DNA of 64,000 nt from Ctena decussata (lineage: Eukaryota; Mollusca; Bivalvia; Lucinida; Lucinidae), in the NCBI GenBank assembly GCA_963989385.1, contig OZ022508.1:53793087-53857086 (forward strand), in the 5' to 3' direction. The notes beneath the pieces are model-generated. The model made no database searches, had not been told where the DNA came from, and worked only from the letters and a program-made list of their open reading frames with translations. This document shows, one piece after another, positions 34,235 through 44,722 of this stretch. The first letter of the stretch is position 1; every line of letters begins with the position of its first letter. A program made the position numbers and the translations under genes.

Positions 34235-34461
34235 TGCGCCGCGACACGAGAAAACCAACAAAGTGGCTGTGCGCCGAGCGCAGACTCAGATCAACCTGGG
34301 CATCTGCCCAGTCTGATCTTCATTGTCCGCACGGAGGTAGCTTAGACCCTTAGCTACCCTTTCCGCGCTTAGAGTCTGATCGGACTGGGCTGTTGGCCAG
34401 GCTGATCTGAATCTGGGCTGGGCGCACAACCACTTTGTTGGTTTTCTCGTGTCACGGCTCA
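34235..34461 (-). mobile_element. MITE family A, copy 12
   Basis: Minus-oriented copy with a mutated left end (TTGCGCCGCGACACGAG) and an intact right end; the centre is GGAGGTAGCTTAGACCC. Confidence 0.8.
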
Positions 34462-34867
34462 TATTATAGTAAATCGTACCTAGTACATACGTCGGTGATT
34501 AGTTTGACATGCTGCAGACTTTGAATTAGACTGGCATCCAGCGGACTAAAGTTCTAAAAAAAATAGACATGACCATTTTATATTATAAGAAAAATGTCTG
34601 ATTCAGAGCCTCCTAGCCAATTTCACGTGCAATGATAGAGTTTTCACACCGAAAGATTAAAACACTCCCCTACACCTGTCTATTAAAAGGCGTAAATATG
34701 TGTGGTAAGTTTGGGTTTTCAGTTAACGGGAATGGTGGATGTAAAAAGGTAACCATATGTTCAATAAACTGAGGTGAAATATGGCCAACAACATGGAGGA
34801 GTTCTGCTCAGCCAGCCTTTCAAACCAAGACATCAAAATCATAGCAAGACGAGAAATCTAATCAACA

Positions 34868-35255
34868 CGGATCTGTCTCAGTCGGTAGCGCGTCAAACTG
34901 AAGTAGTCCCTGGTTCGATACCCGGCACGGCGACTTACTTTCGTTTCGTTTCTCCTAGCTGATTCAAGAAGGACAGTTTTTAGTTGGTTTACGCGATTTT
35001 TTTTTATTAACTATAAATTACATTCATACATGTATAAATACAATACAATTTCAAAAGTAAAAGGATTTGACAGTAAGCAAAATGCTTATATATAAAGTCA
35101 TTTTCTGGTTAGTTGTTAGTTACAGGCGAAAGTATGTGCACTTAGTACTGGTTAACCGCTTAGGCGGTCTAAGCATGCCCATGATAAGTGTGATTAGGTT
35201 AACTGTCCGTCCGCACATGGCCATAGCTGTTTATCGTGAAGCAAAGGTTAACACA
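34868..35255 (+). mobile_element. tRNA-derived SINE interrupted by an insertion
   Basis: The tRNA-like head has TCTCAGTCGGTAGCGCG and GGTTCGATACCCGGC. The body GATTCAAGAAGGACAG ... TATGTGCACTTAGTACTGGT and TTAACCGCTTAGGCGGTCTA matches the SINE at 36960. An insertion of about 125 bp (34988-35112), starting with a T-run, interrupts it and resembles an antisense LINE 3' tail. Confidence 0.75.
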
Positions 35256-35508
35256 ACAACAAAAACTGTCAGACTGGACCATCAATTACAAATGCACTGC
35301 CATGTTTCGTAACCCTGCATGATTTTGGGATGCAGAGCCCGACTGCCAAACTGAGAGAAAACTAACTGCCTGTTGATCTCTGGTCAAGTTCGTCATTCCT
35401 GGCTAAGACAAAATCGATACTCAAGGTAGCTGTTAACGGATCAAAAGAGCGAGTAACACAGGAGTAAAGGTGGGAGGACAGACATAAGCTTTATATCATT
35501 CCAGAGGC

Positions 35509-35660
35509 CTGGCCCCGAGGTTATAAAACTTGAGTACATTCTCAAACTCAAAATAAAGCACACTGATTGGCTGCTTCTGAGCACATGCTCGGAAGCAGCC
35601 AATCAGTGTGCTTTATTTTGAGTTTGAGATTATTCTCAAGTTTTATAACCTCGGACCCAG
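35509..35660. mobile_element. MITE family C, short form with different arms
   Basis: Near-perfect 152-bp palindrome with ends CTGGCCCCGAGGTTATAAAA and TTTTATAACCTCGGACCCAG. It shares the GAGGTTATAAAACTT terminus with the copy at 15344, but its arms (CAAACTCAAAATAAAGCACA...) are unrelated. Confidence 0.8.
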
Positions 35661-36489
35661 TTGTGAACAGGATGAAGAGTAGCGTGACTATTTATTATTC
35701 GCTAAGATCCCTTTAACACTAGCCAGGGTATGGAAGAAGTGAAATCCCACATCTACTTATACATGTATTAGCCTACGCGAATACGCTCAATTGTTAAAAT
35801 ATAATGCATAATTTAAACTGTTGCCGTCAAGAGATATAGAATTCGTTTCACTTGGAGCCAGCTACAAGTCTATTAGCCCCGCTATTAGCAAAGACTGCCA
35901 ACGTTGTCTAAACATTTCAGAAACTCTACAACGTTAGTTGCTTTATTGTCTATAATTTGTTTATTCTCATCTTCAACCAGATGTGTCTAATCAAAAGTTT
36001 CATCACCTTTTATCTTATTAGCGCTTAAAATAATAGAAAATATGATTGAAGCGATTCATTGTTACCATTAGATTGGCACCCCGTGCAAACAATTTCTGAG
36101 CAGTATGATATGGTGTTCACTGTTCGTCATATAGCTAACAGGCATTATCAAGCTTCCCAGGCCCTTTATATGACAAACTTTCTTATGCATACGCTATGAC
36201 GGGGAAATATGTCAGAGGAATTGGTAGGTTCCGGAATTCCTCGACACAGGGTCACTCGGTGTACCATATTGTTTAGTCTAGTTCAATTTTGTGGATAAAA
36301 GTACCCAAATGTAAATTTTCTACAGTCTAAGAGATAAATAGAAAGCCTTTAAAGTATAGTGTATATCAGCACTAGCAATTTTAAACATCAGCTGATCACG
36401 GGTAAGAATTGAATGACTTGAGAATTATTCTTTGTTTGAGAAAATCTGGAGTTTCTTTTGAAAGAATTTCAGATTGTAACGTCATTTAA

Positions 36490-36755
36490 AAAAATGGGAA
36501 GAGCATGGCATATATTGTTTGCCATGCTCCGCAACCAATGATGTCATATATATGTTAACATAGCAACAAAGAGTTCATTATTCTAAGTGACATCATTGAG
36601 ATGTCATTCTGCAAAGGTACTTAGCACAAGAGTTGTAATTCCATAGTTGCTATGGTAAGGGATCTATGGCATCATCTCACTTATATTTCGAGAGGAGCAC
36701 CGCATACATTGTATGCCATGCTCCTCTCGAAATATAAGTGAGATGCTACCTGAAA
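36490..36755. repeat. Region with two large hairpins
   Basis: One hairpin is GGAGCATGGCA-type (AGAGCATGGCATATATTG / TTTGCCATGCTC, about 36501-36530). The other pairs CATCTCACTTATATTTCGAG with its exact inverse around AGGAGCACCGCATACATTG (36678-36747). Both share the GCATGGCAT/ATGCCATGC core. Probably one foldback transposon family. Confidence 0.65.
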
Positions 36756-36959
36756 TTCGTACAATGGAAAAGTTTAATTTTATCAAATAATTCAAAGATT
36801 TGCACCCTCAATATTTCTATTAACTTTTAAATTTCTCACAAAACATTATATCCTAGGCATGATAATGATTGCTATTAAAAGTGTATTTATCTGCGAAATA
36901 TATAATTTGTAATGGTCACTGAAAATAGGAGAATTTAACAAAATACACAAAAAGCGCGC

Positions 36960-37215
36960 GGGCCGGGCGTAGCGCAATCGGTAGGGCACCTGACTCATAA
37001 GTCAAAGGTCCTGGGTTCGAAACCCGGCCTGGCCACATACTTTCGTTTCTCCTTCCGCTGATTCAAGAAGGGCAGTTATCAGCTAATGGCGAAAGTATGT
37101 GCACTTAGTACTGGTTAACCGCTTAGGAGGTCTAAGCCTGCCCAGGAATAGTGTGGTTAGGTTAACTGACCGTCCCGACATGACCATAGCTGTTTACCGT
37201 GGACGTTAAGCATCA

Positions 37216-37247
<32 letters not shown>
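36960..37247 (+). mobile_element. tRNA-derived SINE with intact target-site duplication
   Basis: It starts with a complete tRNA-like cloverleaf (GGCCGGGCGTAGCGCAATCG; GGTTCGAAACCCGG) with a CAT-like anticodon loop. A body ending GTTTACCGTGGACGTTAAGC follows, then an (ATCA)n tail. An 11-bp direct repeat AAAAAGCGCGC flanks it exactly (36949-36959 and 37248-37258). It is not a functional tRNA gene. Confidence 0.9.
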
Positions 37248-37251
<4 letters not shown>

Positions 37252-37789
37252 AGCGCGCCAATAGCGGACCGCCATTCCCGCCAAAAATGAAGACTGGATA
37301 CGCCTAGCAACCATAGTTAATCAGGTTAAAGTTATATCATGAATAATTTTAAGCCCTTTCTTTAATCGACTTCAGACAGTTATTGGCTGAAAAGAACTCA
37401 CGTGCACAGATTAGAGGTTAATGCATTTGTAAAGTTATTTACTCCACCAATCATAAAATTCAAAACATGCTTGCAGAAACGCCTGTGGGTGTCAATTAAT
37501 TTATGGCGACAAAATATTCGTGACTATTCAAGAAGGGTACGCATTCATATATCGTCTCTGCATCCGTAACAACGATGTTTTCGCTGAAGATTTTTTGAAC
37601 AAATCTTAATTTTGTTGCATACAACTAACCAGTTTCATAATTTGGTGATTATTTCGTAATGAAACACGAGGGAGTATACCTTTAATTCTCTGTTTGGTGT
37701 GATTCGATCTTTGACAAGAAAAAGAGGTCAAAGTATTTTACTTTGTATGCCGTTCTTATTGTTTTTATTTTCAGTATGGGACTTAGTGC

Positions 37790-38335
37790 AGAACGTGGAA
37801 ATCGCTTACCTTAAAGAGTGCAAAATACAAATTTGCCTTCTTACCATTGCAGGACGTGGAAATTGCTTACCTTAAAGAGTACAAAATACAAAATTTGTAT
37901 TTTGCCTTCTTACCATCGCAGGACGTGGAAATTGCTTACCTTAAAGGGTGCAAAATGCAAATTCTTTATTTTGCCTTCTTGCCTTCACAGGACGTGGAAA
38001 TCGCTAACCTTAAAGGATGCAAATTAGCAAATTCTTTATTTTGCCTTCTTACCTTCACAGGACGTGGAAATCGCTAACCTGAAAGAGTGCAAAATACAAA
38101 ACTTTTATTTTGCACTCTTACCTTCGCAGGACCTGGAAATCGCGTACCTTAAATAATGCAAAATTCAAAATTTGTATTTGCACTCTCACTTTCGCAGGAC
38201 GTGGAAATCGCTTACCTTAAAGAGTGCAAAATACATAATTTGTATTTTGCCTTCTTGTCATCGCAGGATGTGGAAATGGCTTACTTTAAACAGTGCAAAA
38301 TACAAGCACTCTTTAAGGTAAGCGATTTTCACGTC
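37790..38335. repeat. 69-bp minisatellite, eight units
   Basis: GACGTGGAAAT(T/C)GCT units occur at 37793, 37854, 37923, 37992, 38062, 38130, 38199 and 38268, mostly 68-70 bp apart. Each contains the small palindrome GCAAAATACAAA / TTTGTATTTTGC and TTACCTTAAAGAGTGC. The array ends with an inverted half unit (38300-38335). Because 69 is divisible by 3, repetitive frames stay open, but they are not genes. Confidence 0.9.
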
Positions 38336-38409
38336 ATGCACATTTAAAATACCATACTGGAAAGGAAATAAATAAAGACAAAAATTTACAAAGTGGCATG
38401 TGCGGCATG

Positions 38410-38771
38410 TGACACGACCGCGACACGACAAAACCAACAAAGAGACATTTGCGCCCGGCGAAGACTCGTATGAGTTTGGGCAGCGGCATAGTCTGATCAT
38501 TAAGAAAATAACAAAGTGGCATGTGCGGCCAGTGACACGAACGCGACACGACAAAACGAACAAAGTGGCATGTGCGCCCAGCGAAGACTCATATGAGTCT
38601 GGGCAGCGGCATAGTCTTGTCCCGTTTTTTTAGCTTTGTAGCTTTGTGAATTATGGGTAGCTTAGGGTCAAACCAAGCTCAAAGTGGACAGTGAAGAGTC
38701 TAATCAGATGCTCATGCTGATCTGAGTTCTTCACTGGCCGTACATGCCTCTTAGTTGGTTTTGTCGTGTTG
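38410..38771 (+). mobile_element. MITE family A, tandem diverged copies 13a/13b
   Basis: A partial first arm (from 38410) is followed by a second, fuller copy from about 38532. Both carry GCGACACGACAAAAC and a CGAAGACTC(A/G)TATGAG variant not seen in the other copies. The right end is degraded (TTGTCGTGTTGAAAAG). This looks like an older subfamily or a segmental duplication. Confidence 0.65.
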
Positions 38772-39208
38772 AAAAGCTTTTCAACCTAACAGGATAGTAG
38801 AAAATTAACTTTTTATAAACAATATATGGCCGAAAGGTGTGTCTGACCTCCGAAGAATTACAACAAATTAATGTGTGCGGTACGTTTAAATCAGTTCAGA
38901 CAGCAGGTAGTCATACAGGAAAATTTTGATAAACTGCCAGTGTTTTATACATTATTTGCTAGAAACGCTTTCCATACTGGCGTCGGTACATGAAAGTGAA
39001 AATGGAAATTCCAACAAAATTGCCGTGGGACACTACGGTACAGCAGTGGACTATCAAACTAATAATTAGTCATTATGATGGAAACTCTATTTGCATACAA
39101 ATAACAGTCATGCTGACCTAGTCTAAATGATGTCCATTAATGTGTATGGACTGTGCCTTATTTCCTTTATCGCCTCATCTACCGGCCTCACACATATCTA
39201 GAACATTA

Positions 39209-40242
39209 TTATACCCCCGGCATACGAAGTATGTCGAGGGGTATATAGTTTTCGTCTTTCCGTCCGTTCGTCCGTTCGTCCGTCTTTCCGTCCGTCCGTC
39301 CGTCCGTCCGTCCGTACGTTATTTAACATTTGCGTTAAAGTTTTGCGTTAAGTTTTTTATTTTGCTTCTGTTAACTGGATCTTGTTCATAGATGCTTATT
39401 ATTTTAGTAGAGGATGGAAACTGATGAATTTGCGTCAGCTAGATGCTGCTACTGGCCTAAGGTCAAGGTCACAGACTTTGAAATTTGTACAATAGCTGCG
39501 TTAAAGTTTAGCGTTAAGTTTCTGCTTTTGCTCTGTTTTTCCTGATAGAATTAATTGTAACTTGTTCATGTGTGCTTAGTGTTAGTAAAGGATAGATACA
39601 TATTAGTTTGCATCATCTGGATGCTGCTGCTGGCATAAGGTCAAGGTCACAGACTTAGAAATTTGTATACCATTTGTGTTAAAGTTTTGTGTTAAGTTGT
39701 ATTTTATGCTTATATTTCAAACACACTTGAATAGGACCTTTTGCAATGCTACTAGGTTTACTTCTAAGTTGAAACAGATTAATTAACATCATCTGGATGC
39801 TGCTGCTGACCTAATGTCAAGGTCACATACTTTGAAATTTATATACTCTTTGCATTTAAGTCTTATATTAATTCATATTTTTATTATTTTTTTGCTTATA
39901 GTTTGAATATACTTTAAGGAAACCATAATTTCGCTTCTAGGTTTACTTCTAGGTTGAAACTGATTCATTGACATCATCTGGATGCTGCTGCTGATTTAAG
40001 GTCAAGGCCACATAGAAATTTTTGGTAAATTTGTGTTGAAACTTTGTGTTAATTTTGTATGTTTTTTTGCTTATGCAAATTTTAAATGGAATCTTCAGGT
40101 CTAAGACTCTTTCACTGGGTTTGTTATAAATTATCCACTTCTCTGTTTGTTAACATTGACTTTACAGCTTTGTATTAAAGGTGTTATTAGGGGGTGGCGC
40201 TGGCTGGGGGTATACGTGAGCCCCTGCTCACTTGCTCTAGTT
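39209..40242 (+). mobile_element. Tandem-repeat element H3 (Helentron-like architecture)
   Basis: The 5' end TTATACCCCCGGCATACG folds with AAGTATGTCGAGGGGTAT. Then come a (TCCG)n microsatellite and four ~180-bp units with GATGCTGCTGCTGG...AAGGTCAAGGTCA (39459, 39637, 39813, 39998). The 3' end has GGGGGTATA (inverse of the 5' end), the hairpin GTGAGCCCCTGCTCAC and terminal TTGCTCTAGTT. Non-coding. Confidence 0.6.
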
Positions 40243-40631
40243 TGATACGTCTTGATATATACAACAATATATTTAACCATAACCCAGAGATTTCGAGAGC
40301 AGTTGTCTTCCCTAACTAAAAATATTTTCTGAGAATAGGAGTTAGAGATATAACAAAATGCAAGCATTTTAAAGGTAGGTTCCTGTACTTTGGAATGCAA
40401 CATAATTTTGATGATCGTTCATCCAAGTTGTTGGAAAGCACTTATAAAAGGGAATGAATAAGTTTCACTAAAAAGTGTAAATCAAAAAAATATTAGAAAA
40501 GTTGTTTTGCAAGGGATTTCCTAACTCTGCTTCGCACACCAGTTAGCGCTATTTTTAGATCACGCCAAAAATAGATAACGTGGCTGACGTCATGCTGCAT
40601 TGCATTTTGGGATAGTTTTAACCCATCCGCC

Positions 40632-40949
40632 ATGCCAGAATCTCTAGGAGAGCTCACGGAAAGGGAAAATTGACCTTTGGAGAATGGCATCAGAAATCGC
40701 CCATTTATAGACATAATAAACGTAGTTATTACAGAACTGGAATTCCAACGAAAGAAAATAAACCAAAAGGGAAAACGACTATTTTCTTCAACACCTGACG
40801 AGTTTCTCAGTAGCAACAAATTCAGAAAAATAAGAGAATTCAATACTGCTCAGAAAAAGACGAAATTATTTTGTGGACATAATTGTTATCGCGAGTCCAG
40901 GAACCTACCTTTAACGATCCCTCGCCATATTTTGTTGTTAAGTATCTAA
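40632..40949 (+). CDS. Hypothetical reading frame with one in-frame stop
   Basis: From ATG at 40632 (MPESLGELTEREN, stop, then ENGIRNRPFIDIINVVITEL...). The part from 40677 is 90 codons, charged and protein-like (FQRKKINQKGKRLF; SNKFRKIREFNTAQKK), ending TAA 40947-40949. No family is recognised. Confidence 0.18.
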
Positions 40950-42208
40950 TTTTGAACAGAAATAGTTTGTAGGGATAAGGTCTTTGTTGCCTTATTATGT
41001 TATGTGAACTTTTCACATGCTAGTTTCCGTATCTCTGGAATAAGATTTTTTTGTTTGTTTTGGGTCTAAAATGTCGAATAATCACTTTATATTTACAAGG
41101 TCCGTAGTAATTTGAAAAAATGCTAGTTTATTTCATTTATTCATTTCTTTTGTTTTGTTTTGCGTTTTTGATAGGATTTCAGAATTCAAATATTCCTGGT
41201 TATACAAATAAAATACTTCTTCAGAGTAACAAGATAGGACGTGTTTCTCTGGTTCTAAATAAATGAATTTCAATTTAGAGATTTTTGTTTGCACGGGATG
41301 GACCATACCGAATGAATTTCTGTTTTATCATTTCTTTGCTAAAACGTGTCATGCGTTCATAAAGCAAGTATATTATAATTTAAGAAAAGAAAAAAAGAAG
41401 TTTTTTTTTTCAGAGTGCGATAAAAAAAAACAACAAATAAAAAACAACAAAAACAGAAATCCAAACAAGTTGGGGACTACAAAAAGTTCATGATTAAAGT
41501 TTCTTCGTGGATCTGCAATGACTGTACTGACGCTGTTGTCCAAATACTCCTGTCATTACGGTAACTTTATTCCTTGTCTGAGCGACTTTCAATTTCTACA
41601 ATCATAAAAATTTATATTTTGTTTCCCAAAGTAAAATTGCATGTCACAGATAAATATTACTGTGTCTGTTATAGAAAATAAATTAATAGGAAGACGAAAG
41701 CGTAGAGGATTTGATATTGATTCTAAATATAAAATGCTCCACGGGGAATGGCGCCTTAAGACTTAAGCGAACAAGAATGACTCAGTTAAGACTGCGCATC
41801 TGCGCAGTCTTTTCTGAGTCCTCCTTGTTCGCCTCGACTATATTTGGGCACTTATGAACTATATTTTGAATAGCGTAAACTTTGACCAGATTACAGACTG
41901 ATTTGAGTATTTACTGTTGATGACTCGCAAAAGGCATGTTTTTACATTGTCGGCATCAAATAATTTTACTATAGTCTAGAATCACTGCTGTGCGGAGAAT
42001 CTTACAAATAATCTAAATTCTCTAAAATGATGACTGGGTTTTGAACAGGATTTTGATATACAACAATATACAATTGCATACCATTTGCATTGAAGAAACA
42101 TATGCATAAAACTTCTGAGGGTCGCCATTTAAAAAACAAAATATTCTATAATACAATATAAGGAAAAAATGATACTTTACAAGCGAGTGTTGTCCTTTCT
42201 AGGCCAAA
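40950..42208. other. No gene recognised
   Basis: AT-rich with A-runs near 41390-41460; contains only the foldback at 41767-41832. Confidence 0.45.
41767..41832. repeat. Foldback hairpin
   Basis: GCGAACAAGAATGACTCAG pairs with CTGAGTCCTCCTTGTTCGC, and AAGACTGCGC with GCGCAGTCTT around a 4-nt loop. Confidence 0.75.
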
Positions 42209-42293
42209 TCAGCCACGACACGAGAAAACCAACAAAGTGGTTGTGGGCCCAGCGCAGGCTCAGATCAGCCATTGTTTGTCGTGTCGCGGCTAA
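42209..42293. mobile_element. MITE family A, copy 14 (collapsed, 85 bp)
   Basis: Both termini are present, but the centre and most of the right arm are missing. The left arm runs to CTCAGATCAGCC and then joins directly to ATTGTTTGTCGTGTCGCGGC. This is an internal deletion of the palindrome. Confidence 0.75.
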
Positions 42294-42472
42294 AATGTTG
42301 ATGATACGCCGCTCATACAAACTTCATCTCGTAAATTCGATAGCCCGCTGTACTAAATAATACTCACCCCTTTTACACACTCTTGCAAAAGTCAAACGAC
42401 AGCTCAGTTTGAATTCTCGCATTCTAGATAGTTATTTAAAAGTTTATTAAAGATGGCTTAGTAATCCGAATG

Positions 42473-43389
42473 AACAAGCAAATTCGACGAATTTATGTCC
42501 CCCGCCTTGGAAACTAGGTCTCCACTGTATATACATTTAGTGTTTGAGCTGGAAAAGCGGCTAAGTTAAAAATGTAAAAAAACTATTAAAAAAATAATGT
42601 GAGGATTATATCCAAAACACATGCATATCTTCAGACCATGATCAAAACACCTGTGAAGTTTCAAAAGAATGAGCATAAAACTGTAGGAGGAGTTGCACAC
42701 ACAAGGTACTCACTATCTATTCACTTTGATAGTTAAAATGTATGAAAAATGGCTAAGTTCAATTTGCGAAAAAAATTATAAAAATAATGTGAAGATTATA
42801 AACAAACCACATGCATATCTTCAGACCATGACCAAAATACCTGTGAAGTTTCAAAGGAATCGGCATAAAACTGTAGGAGGAGTTGCGCACACAAGGTACC
42901 CACTATCTAGTCACTATGATAGTAAAAACGCCTAAAAAATGACTAAGTTCAACTTGTGAGAAAAGTGACAAAAAATAATATGAGGATTATATCGAAACCA
43001 CATACATATCTCCAGACCATGACCAAAACACCTGTGAAGTTTCAAAGGCATCGGCATAAAACTGTTGGAGGAGTTGCGCACACAAGGTACCCACTATCTA
43101 GTCACTTTGATAGTAAAAACGCCTAAAAAATGACTAAGTTCAACTTGTGGAAAAAGTGACAAAAAATAATCTCAGGATTATATCCAAATCACATGCATTC
43201 TTTAGACCATGACAAAAACATGTGTAAAGTTTCGAAAGAATCGGCATAAAACTGTAGGAGGAGTTACGCACACAAGGTACCTACTACTTTAGGGGGACGG
43301 AAAGACGGAATGACGGAAGGACGGACGGAAGGACGGAATGCCGAAAACTATGTCCCTCCGCTTTTCTTCGAAAAGGCGGGGGACAAAAA
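42473..43389 (-). mobile_element. Tandem-repeat element H4 (Helentron-like architecture)
   Basis: On the minus strand the 5' end TTTGTCCCCCGCCTTTTCG folds with GAAAAGCGGAGGGACA. It is followed by CCGT/TTCCGTCC microsatellite and four ~190-bp units. GGCGGGGGACA (inverse of the 5' end) comes next, then a perfect hairpin AAATTCGTCGAATTT and GCTTGTT. Confidence 0.6.
42605..43285 (-). repeat. ~190-bp tandem units in H4
   Basis: CTGT(A/T)GGAGGAGTT occurs at 42681, 42871, 43062 and 43252 (190-191-bp spacing). Each unit contains TCAGACCATGA(C)CAAAA and CACACAAGGTACCCACTATC. Confidence 0.9.
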
Positions 43390-43856
43390 TTGCCAGATTT
43401 CTCGCGAAAACTGCAATCAGCAACAATGCGCTATTTTTCTTTCATTTTTTTTTTTCGGTTGCGCCTTCAATTACCATGTTTATTGTTTTGGTCAAGCAAT
43501 GCATTATTCCATTAAAATAAATCGATGACTGGCTAGGATTTCCATATCAAAATTAATTCCGGGTGCCACTTAACGCGAACAGTAAACAAAAAGGGTAACA
43601 TTCGATACCAACCTGTTTGAACAGTCGACTTTGCCAACAGAATACTTGAGTTTTGAATTGAGTAAGCTTTTGTTGTCAACAATCCGAAAGTTGTAATAGA
43701 GAAGCAGATTGCTACAGACAAGTCGACAAACAAGAAACGACGTAGGCCTTACACATTCACGGTTATTATAAGAACTTTTCAGCGTAAGTTATTCATATCG
43801 AAAAGAATTGACTTCCTTTTCATTGGAAGGGTGCTTGTGGTGATGGTGGCGTTTTA

Positions 43857-44071
43857 AGGGAGAGTCGAGTAACTTCGGACATGCGGGTAAATTCGGACAT
43901 ACCATTGCAAACTGCGAAAATCCAGATGAGACGGCTCATAATGAGCCGTCTCATCAGGATTTTCACCGTTTGGCCAGTTATTTTAGTTTTAGTTCCAAAA
44001 AAGTGACATATTAAGGAAACAATGTCACTGTCCGAATTTATCAGCTGTCCGAAGTTACCCGACTTTCCCCT
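43857..44071. mobile_element. MITE family B, copy 2
   Basis: Same ends (AGGGAGAGTCGAGTAACTTC; GAAGTTACCCGACTTTCCCC) and the same GAGACGGCTCATAATGAGCC central palindrome as copy 1. Confidence 0.85.
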
Positions 44072-44116
44072 AATCCAACATTTCAAACCGGTTTCTAAGG
44101 AAAGGTAAGTCATTAG

Positions 44117-44466
44117 ATAGAGGATCTTACATGATGCTCATGTATTATTGAATTTATTAAACGAGTTGGGGAAAAAGATGAGATGCGAGGCTTTGCCGAG
44201 CATCTTATCGGTTTTCCCCGACGAGTTTCATAAATTCAATAATACAGGAGCACGAATGCAAGATTCTATTTATCATATGTCACTAAAATCGCATTTTGTT
44301 AGCAAAATTCGCACTAAAACGTCACGATTTCACCATTAGAAAACGCGACGTTTTTATGGACGTCAACGTATAACGTTACGACGTAGTTTGCATATTTAAT
44401 CCACTAGTGGATTATCGTTTTTAATGCATGGCTTTATTACACTCTCAGATGCGACTTCATATGATA
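44117..44466 (-). mobile_element. MITE family D, copy 3
   Basis: Full-length minus-oriented copy, starting ATAGAGGATCTTACATGA and ending GATGCGACTTCATATGATAA on the plus strand. Confidence 0.85.
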
Positions 44467-44722
44467 AATGACAGTAATCAGTAGTTATTTTTTCAAATAA
44501 AGTTTGCCGGCAGAGTTGATTAGCCGATTAGCCGGACGGTGAGGAAGGACTATGCAAAACCATTTCATTTGCCCGGTATAATAATAGAATTTCAGGAGAA
44601 AACATTTCTAATATCTGTTTGTTCGTCTCAAAAAGTAAAACATCTGTAAAAAGCATTGGTAAGTCAATGTCAAACATTCCCACTCATGCAACTTACATGT
44701 AACTAATGATACGAGTTTATTT

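Noticed and set aside
36960..37036. Functional tRNA gene
   Set aside because: The tRNA-like sequence continues into a SINE body with ATCA tail and target-site duplication; the same holds at 61118-61200.
37818..38077. Repeat-protein-like frames (DVEIAYLKEC)
   Set aside because: A 69-bp minisatellite keeps frames open by length alone; neighbouring units carry frame-breaking indels.
37790..38335. CRISPR-like array
   Set aside because: Eukaryotic context, no unique spacers, and the whole 69-bp unit is repeated.
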